A DNA stretch of 64,000 nt from Poindextera sp035294785. Lineage in GTDB: Bacteria > Pseudomonadota > Alphaproteobacteria > Caulobacterales > Caulobacteraceae. The notes under the pieces are model-generated. The model made no database searches, was not told the DNA's origin, and worked only from the letters and a program-made list of their open reading frames with translations. Of this stretch, positions 34,899 to 42,840 are shown piece after piece. The position numbers were made by a program, and so were the translations under genes. The stretch spans positions 1-64,000 of the forward strand of contig DATGKF010000038.1 in NCBI GenBank assembly GCA_035294785.1, given 5' to 3'. Every line of letters starts with the position of its first letter. Position 1 is the first letter of the stretch.

Positions 34899-36098
34899 TT
34901 AGCGCGACGCGACCATGGTCGGCTGGCGGAAGTAGGCGTCGATCGAGGCGGCGACCTCGCCCATGAAGTGGTCGCGCTGCGCCGGACTGGCCAGCAGCCG
35001 CTCGTCGTCGGCGTTGGTGATGAAGCCCATTTCGAGAAGCACCGCCGGCACGTCCGGCGCGAGCAGCACCATGAAGCCGGCGTCGCGATGGCCGGCGTGC
35101 GCCTGGGCGCGATCGCCGATGTGGGCCACGAGATCCTCGGCGAAGGCGGCCGAGCGGTTGCGCGTGGCGCGCTGGGTGAGGTCGTGCAGTATCTCGTTCA
35201 CAGCCTGCGCGTGCGCCGGCGCATCGGCGCTCATCAGCCAGTCGTTGCGGTCTGTGACGCCGTGCACCACGCGCTCGGATCCCTTGTCGGACAAGGTGTA
35301 GACCGTCGCGCCGTGCAGCGTCGACTGCGGACCGCCGGAGTCGGAGTGCAGCGAGATGAAGAGGTCGGCGTTCGCGCGCCGGGCGATTTGCACGCGCGTT
35401 TCGAGAGGGATGTAGACGTCGGATTCGCGCGTCATGACGACCCGATAGCGGCCGGTCGCCTCGAGCTTGGCCTTCAGCACGCGCGCCGCCGCCAGGTTCA
35501 GATCCTTCTCGCGGGTGTTGGCCCCGAGCGCACCGGGGTCGTGCCCCCCGTGACCCGGATCGATGACAATGACCTTGCGCGTATGCGGCGGCTGCGCCTC
35601 CGTCGAGAGCTGGCGCAGCGGCGCAGCTTCGGTGGCCGTCGTCGTCGTCGCGCCGGCCGCGGTCGGCGCAAGGTCGACGACATAGCGATAGACCGTGACG
35701 CCGTCCGCCGGCGGCAGCAGGAAGCGGCGGCTCACCACAGCCGAACGGGCCAGCATCAGCCGCACGCGCGCCGCGCCGGCGGCGTTGTCGACGGACCAGC
35801 CGGAGACCAGGCCGAGCCCAGGACCCTGCCGGTCGGTCTCCACCGAGACACCGGGCAGCGCCAGCACGATCGGCTGATCGGCCGCGCCGGCGCCAGCGAT
35901 GAGCCGGCCCTTGGCGGCCTGGTCGAGTTCGATGACAACCCGGGTCGTCGTGAGGTCGCCGCCGAGGCGCACGCCGACGACGCCGTCGGTCGCTGGCGGG
36001 CTCTGCGCGGCGGCGGTGGCGAGGCAAAGCAGCGCGCCCAGCGAAGCCGCCAGCCGTCCCCATGCCGAACCTATTGCGCCTAGAAGTCGCGGAGGCAT
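34899..36098 (-). CDS. amiC: N-acetylmuramoyl-L-alanine amidase, AmiC type
   Basis: Periplasmic Zn enzyme that cleaves the amide between MurNAc and the peptide during cell separation. From ATG 36098 (MPPRLLGAIGSAWGRLAASL) the 399-residue protein has a signal peptide ending in ATAAAQS, an AMIN domain (about 35-150) and an Amidase_3 domain (about 165-395) with ligands in VIVIDPGHGGHDPGALG, ADLFISLHSDS and the glutamate in VPAVLLEMGFITN. The start at 36098 is preferred because the open frame upstream is Arg-rich and not family-like. It is divergent from rne with about 430 bases between. Confidence 0.93.
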   Translation of the reverse strand: MPPRLLGAIGSAWGRLAASLGALLCLATAAAQSPPATDGVVGVRLGGDLTTTRVVIELDQAAKGRLIAGAGAADQPIVLALPGVSVETDRQGPGLGLVSGWSVDNAAGAARVRLMLARSAVVSRRFLLPPADGVTVYRYVVDLAPTAAGATTTTATEAAPLRQLSTEAQPPHTRKVIVIDPGHGGHDPGALGANTREKDLNLAAARVLKAKLEATGRYRVVMTRESDVYIPLETRVQIARRANADLFISLHSDSGGPQSTLHGATVYTLSDKGSERVVHGVTDRNDWLMSADAPAHAQAVNEILHDLTQRATRNRSAAFAEDLVAHIGDRAQAHAGHRDAGFMVLLAPDVPAVLLEMGFITNADDERLLASPAQRDHFMGEVAASIDAYFRQPTMVASR

Positions 36099-36527
36099 CC
36101 TGAAGAGCCGCCCCTTGACTGATTTTCTGCTTTTACGACCGCACGGTAGAGTCTGTCCTATAGAAATTCCGTTAACCGGTCGGCCGCCGCCGAGCCTTTC
36201 CTTTTTCCCGCGAATATTGCAGACTCGCCCTTGCGTCGCGCCGTGCTCGAAAAGGACCGCGACGGCGCACGGCGCCCAAGGCGGCCTCGTCCTTTCGTGC
36301 GTTCGACCGATTCTCGGCGAGCGCACCGGTGGCGAAGCGCCCGCGCTGAAGAGACGCCGCGCCATCCCGGCGCGAATTGGACAATCCCATGGGCCGCGAC
36401 GCTCACGCCGCTTTCTGGCCGCAGGTTTCCCCCGCCATTTTCGGCGCCCGGAACCTTGGCGCGCGCGCCCTTCAGCCCATCAGGCCCCCGGAGCCAGGCT
36501 CCGGCGCGCGCCTGGGAGACCTTTTCC
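36099..36527 (+). other. Non-coding region between amiC and rne
   Basis: 429 bases with no convincing gene. It holds the divergent control region of amiC and rne. RNase E mRNAs in other proteobacteria have long autoregulated 5' leaders, so much of this may be rne leader; TATAGA at 36159-36164 is a possible -10 but no matching -35 was found. The AT content at 36120-36175 is clearly higher than around it. GGGAG at 36514-36518 is the rne ribosome site. Confidence 0.6.
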
Positions 36528-39068
36528 ATGACCAAGAGAATGTTGATCGACGCCGCCCACGCGGAAGAAACCCGCGTCGTGGTGGTGGACGGAACCCGGA
36601 TTGAGGATTTCGACTTCGAGAGCCGTAGCCGCAAGCAACTGCGCGGCAATATCTATCTGGCCAAAGTCACCCGCGTAGAACCGAGCCTGCAGGCGGCGTT
36701 CGTCGACTATGGCGGCAATCGCCATGGCTTCCTGGCCTTCAACGAAATCCACCCCGACTACTACCAGATCCCCCTCGCGGACCGCGAAGCGCTGCTCCGC
36801 GAAGAGGCCGAGGAGAGCGATGAGGCGCCCGCCGCCCGAGCCGCCGACGACGATGCGGACGAAGACGAAAGCGACGACGACGTCATGGGCGAGGAAGCCG
36901 CGCGCCGACGCCGCCGCGCGGTGCGCCGCTACAAGATCCAGGAGGTGATCAAGCGCCGCCAGATCATGCTGGTGCAGGTCGTCAAGGAAGAGCGCGGCAC
37001 CAAGGGCGCGGCGCTGACCACCTATCTGTCGCTGGCCGGCCGCTATGGCGTTCTGATGCCCAACACCGCGCGCGGTGGCGGGGTCAGCCGCAAGATCACC
37101 ACCGCGACCGACCGAAAGCGGCTGAAAAACCTGGTCGCCGAGCTTGGCGTGCCGCACGGCATGGGCCTGATCGTGCGCACGGCCGGCGCCAAGCGCACCA
37201 AGGCCGAGCTCAAGCGCGACTACGAGTATCTGATGCGCCTGTGGGAGGACATCCGCGACAAGACGCTGCACTCGATCGCACCGGCGCTGATCTACGAGGA
37301 AGAAGACCTGGTCAAACGCGCCATCCGCGACATGTTCGACAAGGACGTCGAGGGCGTCTGGGTCGAAGGCGACGCGAGCTTCCGCGAGGCGCGCGATTTC
37401 ATGCGCATGCTGATGCCCAGCCAGGCGAAGAAGATCCAGCACTACGCCGAGCCGACGCCCCTGTTCGCCCACGCCAAGGTCGAGGAGCATCTGGCGCAGA
37501 TCTACTCGCCGGTCGTGCCGCTGAAGTCGGGCGGCTATCTGGTGATCAACCAGACCGAGGCGCTGGTCGCCGTCGACGTGAACTCCGGCCGCTCGACCCG
37601 CGAGCGCAACATCGAAGCCACGGCGCTGAAGACCAACCTCGAAGCGGCAGACGAAGCGGCGCGGCAGCTGCGCCTGCGCGATCTGGCCGGCCTGATCGTC
37701 ATCGACTTCATCGACATGGACGAGTCGAAGAACAATCGCGCGGTCGAGAAACGCCTGAAGGACTCGCTCGCCGACGACCGGGCGCGCGTCCAGATGGGCA
37801 AGATTTCCAGCTTCGGGCTCATGGAGATCAGCCGCCAGCGACGCCGTTCGGGCGTGCTGGAAGGCACGACCCACGTCTGCGAGCACTGCCAAGGCACCGG
37901 CCGCGTGCGCTCGACCGAGTCCAGCGCGCTCGACGCGCTGCGCGGGGTGGAAATGGAAGCGGTGCGCACCGGGGGCGGCGCGATCACGCTCAGGGCCCCG
38001 ACCGCGGTCGCGCTCTACCTGCTGAACGAGAAACGCGCCTACCTCGAACGCGTGCGGGTGGTGCACGGGCTGGACGTGACAGTCGTCGTCGACGATTCGC
38101 TCGGTCATGCGCCCTACGCGCTCGACCGCACCGAGACGCGCGATCACGACACCGCGCAGGTGGCCGCGCCGCCAGCCGGGCGCCTCGAAATGATTCCGGG
38201 TGACGACTTCGACGACGAGGACGAGCTCGAGGCCGAAATCGAAGCCGAAGACGTCGACGACGACGAGCCGACCGCGCGCCTGGAGCAGCAGGAGCGCGAG
38301 GACGACGACGGCCAGCGGCGCTCGCGGCGCAGGCGCCGCCGGCGTGGCGGTCGGCGCGACGAGGCGCCGGTGAGCGTTGGCGACGCGGGCGCCGCGAACG
38401 ACATTGGCGAAGACGCGGAGAGCGGCGCAGCCCCGACGGCAGCGGAGGTGCGTGACGCCGGCGACCCCCTCGGCCAGAAGCGCCGGCGGCGCGGGCGGCG
38501 CGGCGGGCGGCGGATGCGCGACGAGGCCGGGGGCGACGAGCCCTACGTCTGGCATCGTCCGCGCGTGCCCGAGGGCGATCCCTACATCTGGATGGAGCCG
38601 GGCTTGGCGCCTGCACCGCACGCGCCGCCCGTCCTGGCCGAGGCGGCGCCCGTGATCGAAACCGCCGAGGCGGCGCCTGTGATCGAAGCCGCCGAGGCGG
38701 CGGTCGAGACGGCCATGGTCGCGGAAGTCGACGCGCCAGATCTCGACGTCTGGGTCGAGCTGCCGGCCGAGCCGGAGCCCAAGGCGAAGGCGCCGCGGGC
38801 CCGGCGAAGCCGCGCGAAAGCCGCTGCGAGCGAGCCAGCCGCGGAGGCTGAGGTTGCAACGGAGGGCGCGGCCGCACCGGCGCCGGTCGCAGAGCCCGAA
38901 CCGACCGCTGAGCCGGCCCACGACCCTGAGCCGCAGCTGGAGCCGGTCGGCGCGCTGACCGAGCCTGAGCCCGTGGCGGCGTTCGTCGAGCCCGCCGAAC
39001 CGGACGCCGCGGAGATCTCGAGTCCGCCGGCGCAACCGAAGCGCGGCTGGTGGCGGCGCAGCGGTTGA
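36528..39068 (+). CDS. rne: Ribonuclease E
   Basis: Endoribonuclease and degradosome scaffold, 846 residues from ATG 36528 (MTKRMLIDAAHAEETRVVVV). The S1 domain is interrupted by an acidic and basic insert (about 90-145; AADDDADEDESDDDV then RRRRRAVRR), a feature of alphaproteobacterial RNase E. Catalytic residues lie in VAVDVNSGRSTRER and VIDFIDMDESKNN; the zinc-link is CEHCQGTG. From about residue 535 the protein is disordered: acidic, then Arg-rich (SRRRRRRRGGRRDE), then Ala/Glu/Pro. The last residues, KRGWWRRSG, match the PNPase-binding GWW motif described for the Caulobacter enzyme. Confidence 0.96.
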   Translation: MTKRMLIDAAHAEETRVVVVDGTRIEDFDFESRSRKQLRGNIYLAKVTRVEPSLQAAFVDYGGNRHGFLAFNEIHPDYYQIPLADREALLREEAEESDEAPAARAADDDADEDESDDDVMGEEAARRRRRAVRRYKIQEVIKRRQIMLVQVVKEERGTKGAALTTYLSLAGRYGVLMPNTARGGGVSRKITTATDRKRLKNLVAELGVPHGMGLIVRTAGAKRTKAELKRDYEYLMRLWEDIRDKTLHSIAPALIYEEEDLVKRAIRDMFDKDVEGVWVEGDASFREARDFMRMLMPSQAKKIQHYAEPTPLFAHAKVEEHLAQIYSPVVPLKSGGYLVINQTEALVAVDVNSGRSTRERNIEATALKTNLEAADEAARQLRLRDLAGLIVIDFIDMDESKNNRAVEKRLKDSLADDRARVQMGKISSFGLMEISRQRRRSGVLEGTTHVCEHCQGTGRVRSTESSALDALRGVEMEAVRTGGGAITLRAPTAVALYLLNEKRAYLERVRVVHGLDVTVVVDDSLGHAPYALDRTETRDHDTAQVAAPPAGRLEMIPGDDFDDEDELEAEIEAEDVDDDEPTARLEQQEREDDDGQRRSRRRRRRRGGRRDEAPVSVGDAGAANDIGEDAESGAAPTAAEVRDAGDPLGQKRRRRGRRGGRRMRDEAGGDEPYVWHRPRVPEGDPYIWMEPGLAPAPHAPPVLAEAAPVIETAEAAPVIEAAEAAVETAMVAEVDAPDLDVWVELPAEPEPKAKAPRARRSRAKAAASEPAAEAEVATEGAAAPAPVAEPEPTAEPAHDPEPQLEPVGALTEPEPVAAFVEPAEPDAAEISSPPAQPKRGWWRRSG
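38640..38702 (+). repeat. Tandem 27-bp repeat in the disordered tail of RNase E
   Basis: Two full copies and a partial third of a 9-codon unit (EAAPVIETA, EAAPVIEAA, EAAVETA) at 38640-38666, 38667-38693 and 38694 onward. The DNA copies differ at few positions, which suggests recent slippage duplication in a low-constraint region. Confidence 0.8.
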
Positions 39069-39142
39069 GACTTTCGGACCGCAATGCGTTAATGGCCAAC
39101 TGAAGGACCGGGCGGGGGCGCAACGACCTTGGAGCCGCGCGC

Positions 39143-40591
39143 ATGAGCCACGCGTTCGCAAGTCCGTCTCCGCGACAGCGCGTGGGCGCCGCCTTCGGCG
39201 CGATCGTGCTGGCCATCGGCGTGATCGCGCCGGCAACTGCGGTTCATGCGCAGGACGCCCCGGTCGGGCTGCTCAGCGACACCGAGATGGACGAGATCAT
39301 CCGCAAGGACGCGGACCCGATCTTCGTCGCGGCCGGGCTGAATCCAAAGTCGGTCCGCACCTACATCGTCGCCGACGCGACGCGCGAAAACATGAATTCC
39401 TTCGTGACCGGCGGGCAGAACATGTTCGTTACCGCCGGCCTGATCATGCAGACCAGGACGCCGAACGAGCTGATCGGCGTCTTCGCGCACGAAACCGGCC
39501 ACATGGCCGGCGGCCACCTGATCCGTGAGGCGGAGGGCGAGAAGCAGTCGCTCGCCACCTACCTCCTCACGCTCGGGCTTGGAATCGCCGCCGCCGCCGC
39601 CGGGGCGCCTGACGCAGCCGGCGGCCTCATCTACAGCGCCGGAGAGTTCGCCTATCTGACCCACGCGGGGTTCACCCGCACCCAGGAGGCGTCGGCCGAC
39701 CAGGCCGCGGTGACCTACCTCGAGCGGTCCGGAAACTCGGCCAAGGGGCTCGTCGATTTCTTCGACAACTTCCGCTATGAGGAGGTGTTTTCGGAGGCGA
39801 AGCGCTATCGCTTCTTCGACGACCACCCGCTGACCGACGACCGCATCGAAGCGCTGCAGGTCCGGGCCCAGCAGCAGTCGCACTACAACGACGTCGACAC
39901 CCCCGAGGCCATCGAACGCCACCAGATCCTGATCGCCAAGCTGCGCGGCTATCTCGACATGCCCGAGCAGACGCTGCTCGACTATCCCTCGACGGACACG
40001 AGCTTTCCCGCGCGTTACGCCCGCGCCATCGCCTATTCGCGCGAGTTCGAGATCGACAAGGCGAGCAAGCTGATCGACGCGCTGATCGCCGAGCGGCCGA
40101 AAGATCCCTACCTCTACCAGCTCAAGGGGCAGATGTTCTTCGACGCCGGGCGCGCGGCGGACGCTGAGGCGCCGCTGCGCCAGGCCGTGGCGCTGAAGCC
40201 TGACGCGCCTGAACTCCTGACCCTGCTCGGCCAGACCCTTCTTGCTCAGAACGATCCGACCAAGGTCGACGAGGCGATCGCCAAGCTGCGTCTCGGCGTC
40301 GCGATCGACCCGGACGGCATCTTCACCTCGTTCGGCTGGTTCTACCTCTCGCAAGCCTACGCCCAGAAGGGCGACGAAGGCTTGGCGCGGCTGGCGGCGG
40401 CCGAGCAGAATTTCGGGCTTGGGCAAAGCAACGACGCGCGGATGTTCGCCATGCGCGCGCGCATGTTGCTCCCCCGGGGAAGCCCCGAGTGGCGGCGCGC
40501 GACCGACATCGTGCTGACCTCCAAACCCACCAACGAAGACCTGCGCATGCTCGCGCAGGGAAACGGCGCCAACGCGCCGGAGAAACGCTAG
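39143..40591 (+). CDS. Exported M48-family metalloprotease with TPR repeats (BepA-like)
   Basis: A 482-residue periplasmic protease. The first 35 residues are a signal peptide (ending in AVHAQDAP). The zinc motif HExxH is HETGH at residues 116-120, followed by MAGGHL and, after a loop, EASADQAAVTYLERSG, which carries the third Glu ligand. From about 280 there are helical repeats (ERPKDPYLYQLKGQMFFDAG, LKPDAPELLTLLGQTLL), a TPR-like region as in E. coli BepA, which cares for outer-membrane proteins such as LptD. It starts at ATG 39143 and lies 12 bases before the thioredoxin-like lipoprotein. Confidence 0.88.
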   Translation: MSHAFASPSPRQRVGAAFGAIVLAIGVIAPATAVHAQDAPVGLLSDTEMDEIIRKDADPIFVAAGLNPKSVRTYIVADATRENMNSFVTGGQNMFVTAGLIMQTRTPNELIGVFAHETGHMAGGHLIREAEGEKQSLATYLLTLGLGIAAAAAGAPDAAGGLIYSAGEFAYLTHAGFTRTQEASADQAAVTYLERSGNSAKGLVDFFDNFRYEEVFSEAKRYRFFDDHPLTDDRIEALQVRAQQQSHYNDVDTPEAIERHQILIAKLRGYLDMPEQTLLDYPSTDTSFPARYARAIAYSREFEIDKASKLIDALIAERPKDPYLYQLKGQMFFDAGRAADAEAPLRQAVALKPDAPELLTLLGQTLLAQNDPTKVDEAIAKLRLGVAIDPDGIFTSFGWFYLSQAYAQKGDEGLARLAAAEQNFGLGQSNDARMFAMRARMLLPRGSPEWRRATDIVLTSKPTNEDLRMLAQGNGANAPEKR

Positions 40592-40602
40592 AGGCCCTGC
40601 CC

Positions 40603-41316
40603 ATGTCCGCTGCCCGTCTCCTTGCCGTTATGGCTGCTGCGACGCTTGCCCTTAGCGCATGCAGCAAATCCGCCGACATCGACGCGCGCATCCATGACTA
40701 CATTCTCGCCCACCCGGAGATCATCCAGCAGGCGATGAACAAGCTGCAGGCGCAGCAGGACGCCGCCGACGCCGCCAAGGCGAAGGTGGCCATCAACCAG
40801 TATCGCCAGGCGATCGAGCGCGACCCGCGCGACTTCGTCGCCAACCCCGGCGGCAAGATCACGCTGACGGAGTTCTACGACTACCGCTGTCCGCACTGCA
40901 TCAACGCGGCGGCATCGGTCCTGCGGATCATCCACGACGATCCGGACGTGCGCGTGGTGTTCAAGGAATTCCCCATCTTCGGCGCGACCTCGGAACACGC
41001 TGCTGCAGCGGCGATCGCTCTGAAAGACAAAGGCGGCGACGAACTGGGCCTCTACCAGGACATGATGAACACCCGCCCGCTGGACGACGCCGCGATCGAC
41101 CGGATCGCGCGCGCCCACGGCGTCGACCCGGGGGTGTTGGACCACGGTCCGATCCGCGAGCAGGCGCAGGCGCAGATCCTGGCGGTCAGAAAGCTCGCCA
41201 TCGACCTCGGCATCGAGGGAACGCCAGCCTTCATCGTTGGCGATACGCTCGTGCCTGGCGACGACACGAGCGCTGTGACGCAGGCGATCGCCCAGGCCCG
41301 CAACCAGCACGGATAG
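40603..41316 (+). CDS. DsbA-family thiol:disulfide interchange lipoprotein
   Basis: A 237-residue periplasmic thioredoxin-fold protein of the DsbA/DsbG-like group. The ATG at 40603 gives a lipoprotein-type signal ending in LALSACSK (Cys near residue 20), so it is likely membrane-anchored. The N-terminal helical part (25-85, with IQQAMNKLQAQQDAADAAKAK) is typical of Scs/DsbA-like proteins in alphaproteobacteria. The active site is CPHC at residues 96-99 in FYDYRCPHCINAAAS, and the cis-Pro loop is EGTPAFIVGD. It forms an operon with the M48 protease. Confidence 0.88.
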   Translation: MSAARLLAVMAAATLALSACSKSADIDARIHDYILAHPEIIQQAMNKLQAQQDAADAAKAKVAINQYRQAIERDPRDFVANPGGKITLTEFYDYRCPHCINAAASVLRIIHDDPDVRVVFKEFPIFGATSEHAAAAAIALKDKGGDELGLYQDMMNTRPLDDAAIDRIARAHGVDPGVLDHGPIREQAQAQILAVRKLAIDLGIEGTPAFIVGDTLVPGDDTSAVTQAIAQARNQHG

Positions 41317-41334
41317 CGCGCGACCTTCCGCCCC

Positions 41335-41363
41335 TTGACGTTGATAGTGCGTCGCACCATATG
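41335..41363 (+). promoter_or_regulatory. Promoter of the 36-codon unit
   Basis: TTGACG at 41335-41340 and CATATG at 41358-41363 are 17 bases apart. TTGACG matches the Caulobacter -35 consensus; the -10 is weaker. The spacer contains TGCGTCGCAC (41348-41357), one of two copies. A start near 41370 would give a 50-base leader. Confidence 0.6.
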
Positions 41364-41386
41364 AGCCTCAAATTGCTGCGTCGCAC
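41348..41386 (+). repeat. Two direct copies of the palindrome TGCGTCGCAC
   Basis: TGCGTCGCAC occurs at 41348-41357 and 41377-41386, 29 bases apart, close to three helical turns. Each contains the 9-base palindrome TGCGTCGCA; the first copy extends to GTGCGTCGCAC, with ATnnn/nnnAT symmetry outside. One copy overlaps the promoter spacer, the other the likely transcription start. The second, GCTGCGTCGCACAA, resembles TGC-rich sites reported for the polyhydroxybutyrate regulator PhaR (CTGC-N3-GCAG). Confidence 0.75.
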
Positions 41387-41420
41387 AATCGCGGCGTGGG
41401 ACCTAAGGAGGCTGTCACCT

Positions 41421-41531
41421 ATGTTCATATCGTTCTTCCGCTCGCTCGCCCGCGCATTCGGCGAAGGTTTCGAGCTGCTCGCGCGCCTGCCGGCTTCGTC
41501 GGTGCGTCACGCCATCTTCCCGTTCGCCTAA
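41421..41531 (+). CDS. Predicted 36-residue protein with its own promoter and terminator
   Basis: ATG 41421 follows a near-perfect ribosome site AAGGAGG (41405-41411) with 9 bases of spacing. The translation is MFISFFRSLARAFGEGF... to a TAA at 41529-41531, rich in Phe and Leu with a few Arg, so an amphipathic helix at a membrane or granule surface is possible. It is not in the usual gene size range and I recognise no family. Promoter, duplicated operator-like palindrome, ribosome site and a strong terminator within 270 bases make it a convincing separate unit. It could also be a bifunctional small RNA. Confidence 0.65.
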   Translation: MFISFFRSLARAFGEGFELLARLPASSVRHAIFPFA

Positions 41532-41572
41532 TTCGAACCGCCGGCCGCGCCGGCGCCTGAAACAGCGATTCG

Positions 41573-41603
41573 AGGCCCCTCCCCGCGCGGGAGGGGCCTT
41601 TTT
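41573..41603 (+). terminator. Strong intrinsic terminator after the 36-codon ORF
   Basis: AGGCCCCTCCC (41573-41583) and GGGAGGGGCCT (41589-41599) form an 11-bp perfect stem with a five-base loop, followed by TTTTTCGTT. On the minus strand no T-run follows, so it serves plus-strand transcription, i.e. the small ORF. Confidence 0.92.
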
Positions 41604-41613
41604 CGTTCGCTTG

Positions 41614-42405
41614 TCAGATGAGGCCGGCCAGCGGCGACGAGGGATCGGCGTAAGCGCGCCGCGCCATGCGGCCGGCCAGGTAGGCTTCGCGGCCGGCGAT
41701 GACCGCATGCTTCATGGCGGCGGCCATGCGCACCGGATCCTTGGCCTCCGCGATCGCGGTGTTCATCAGCACCGCGTCGCAGCCGAGCTCCATGGCGATC
41801 GTCGCGTCCGAAGCCGTGCCGACCCCGGCGTCGACCAGCACCGGTACGCCCGCCTGTTCGACGATGAGGCCGATGTTCAGTCGGTTTTGCAGACCGAGCC
41901 CCGAGCCGATCGGCGCGCCGGCCGGCATGATCGCCGCAGCGCCCGCGTCCTCGAGCTTGCGGCAATAGACCGGATCGTCGCTGCAATAGACCATTACCGA
42001 AAAGCCGTCGGCGACGAGCATCTTCAGCGCCCGGAGCGTTTCCTCCATGTCCGGGTAGAGGTGCTTGGCCTCAGAGAGCACCTCGAGCTTGACGAGGTCC
42101 CAGCCGCCGGCCTCGCGCGCCAGGCGCAGCGTGCGCACCGCCGCCTCGCCGGTGTGGCAGCCGGCGGTGTTGGGCAGGTAGGTGAAACGATCGGGCTTCA
42201 CGAAGTCCACGAGCATCGGCTGGGTCGGGTCGGAGAGATTGACCCGCCGCAGCGCCACCGTGACGATCTCGGCGCCCGCCGCCTCGGCCGCCGCGGCGTT
42301 CAAGGCGTAGTCCTTGTACTTGCCGGTGCCGATGATCAGGCGCGACGTGAACGTCCGCCCGGCGACGCTCCAGCTGTCATCCGCTATGGTTTGCGATCCG
42401 TCCAT
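41614..42405 (-). CDS. thiG: Thiazole synthase
   Basis: Forms the thiazole phosphate ring of thiamine from deoxyxylulose phosphate, dehydroglycine and ThiS thiocarboxylate. The 263-residue protein starts MDGSQTIADDSWSVAGRTFTSRLIIGTGKYKDY; conserved parts include VTVALRRVNLSDP, TAGCHTGEAAVRTLRLAREAG, VLPYCSDDPV-like MVYCSDDPVYC and MPAGAPIGSGLGLQN. The active lysine is in LVKLEVLSEAKHLYPD. Its ATG overlaps the thiS stop by one base, so thiS-thiG is an operon under the riboswitch. Confidence 0.96.
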   Translation of the reverse strand: MDGSQTIADDSWSVAGRTFTSRLIIGTGKYKDYALNAAAAEAAGAEIVTVALRRVNLSDPTQPMLVDFVKPDRFTYLPNTAGCHTGEAAVRTLRLAREAGGWDLVKLEVLSEAKHLYPDMEETLRALKMLVADGFSVMVYCSDDPVYCRKLEDAGAAAIMPAGAPIGSGLGLQNRLNIGLIVEQAGVPVLVDAGVGTASDATIAMELGCDAVLMNTAIAEAKDPVRMAAAMKHAVIAGREAYLAGRMARRAYADPSSPLAGLI

Positions 42406-42605
42406 TACCCGCCTCCAACCAACGCCACGATCTCGATCCGGTCTCCGTCGACGAGCGCCTCCGCGGCGAAGGTCGAGCGCGGCACGATGCGAAGATTGCG
42501 TTCGACGGCGACCTTGCGCGGATCGAGGCCGAGCGCCGCGACGAGCCCGGCCACGTCCCGGACGCCCGAAAACGCCCTCGCCTCGCCGTTGATGAGAATC
42601 CGCAT
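42405..42605 (-). CDS. thiS: Sulfur carrier protein ThiS
   Basis: A 66-residue ubiquitin-like sulfur carrier whose C-terminal Gly-Gly is adenylated and thiocarboxylated, then used by ThiG. The sequence starts MRILINGEARAFSGVRDVAGL and ends with VALVGGG, i.e. the required diglycine. It lies directly beneath the thiamine pyrophosphate riboswitch, ending over the thiG start. Confidence 0.95.
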   Translation of the reverse strand: MRILINGEARAFSGVRDVAGLVAALGLDPRKVAVERNLRIVPRSTFAAEALVDGDRIEIVALVGGG

Positions 42606-42608
42606 CCT

Positions 42609-42722
42609 ACCTCTCTCCCTTCGCCGGCATGACCCGGATCAGGTTCAGCGGGTCGCCGCGCCGGCGCCGTGCGCCGATAGCGGCCTCTCAGTCCCTTGGC
42701 GGGACTCCCCGGAGACGAGGGC
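42609..42722 (-). promoter_or_regulatory. TPP riboswitch (THI element) controlling thiS-thiG
   Basis: On the minus strand the sequence has the conserved pieces of the thiamine pyrophosphate aptamer: GGGGAGTCCC, then GGGACTGAGAGG (CUGAGA bulge), a variable stem (GCGCCGATAG side), and GAACCTGATCCGGGTCATGCCGGCGAAGGGA. The 3' strand (GGGAGAGAGG) pairs with the first strand to form P1, and includes the purine-rich GAGAGG four bases before the thiS ATG. TPP binding would therefore hide the ribosome site, so control is probably at translation initiation. Confidence 0.95.
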
Positions 42723-42840
42723 CAGCCTACGCCCGCGCGGACGGCGGTCAAGCGGCGCGCGCCTTGTTCCGGCGGCGCCCGGACGATAGAAGACGCGGCG
42801 GATTCTCTGCTTTTTGACCGCACTGGCCCCGCGGGAGCGC

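Noticed and set aside
36480..39236. 918-codon minus-strand frame opposite rne
   Set aside because: Mirror frame of the RNase E gene; amino-acid pattern reflects GC skew and no domain is visible.
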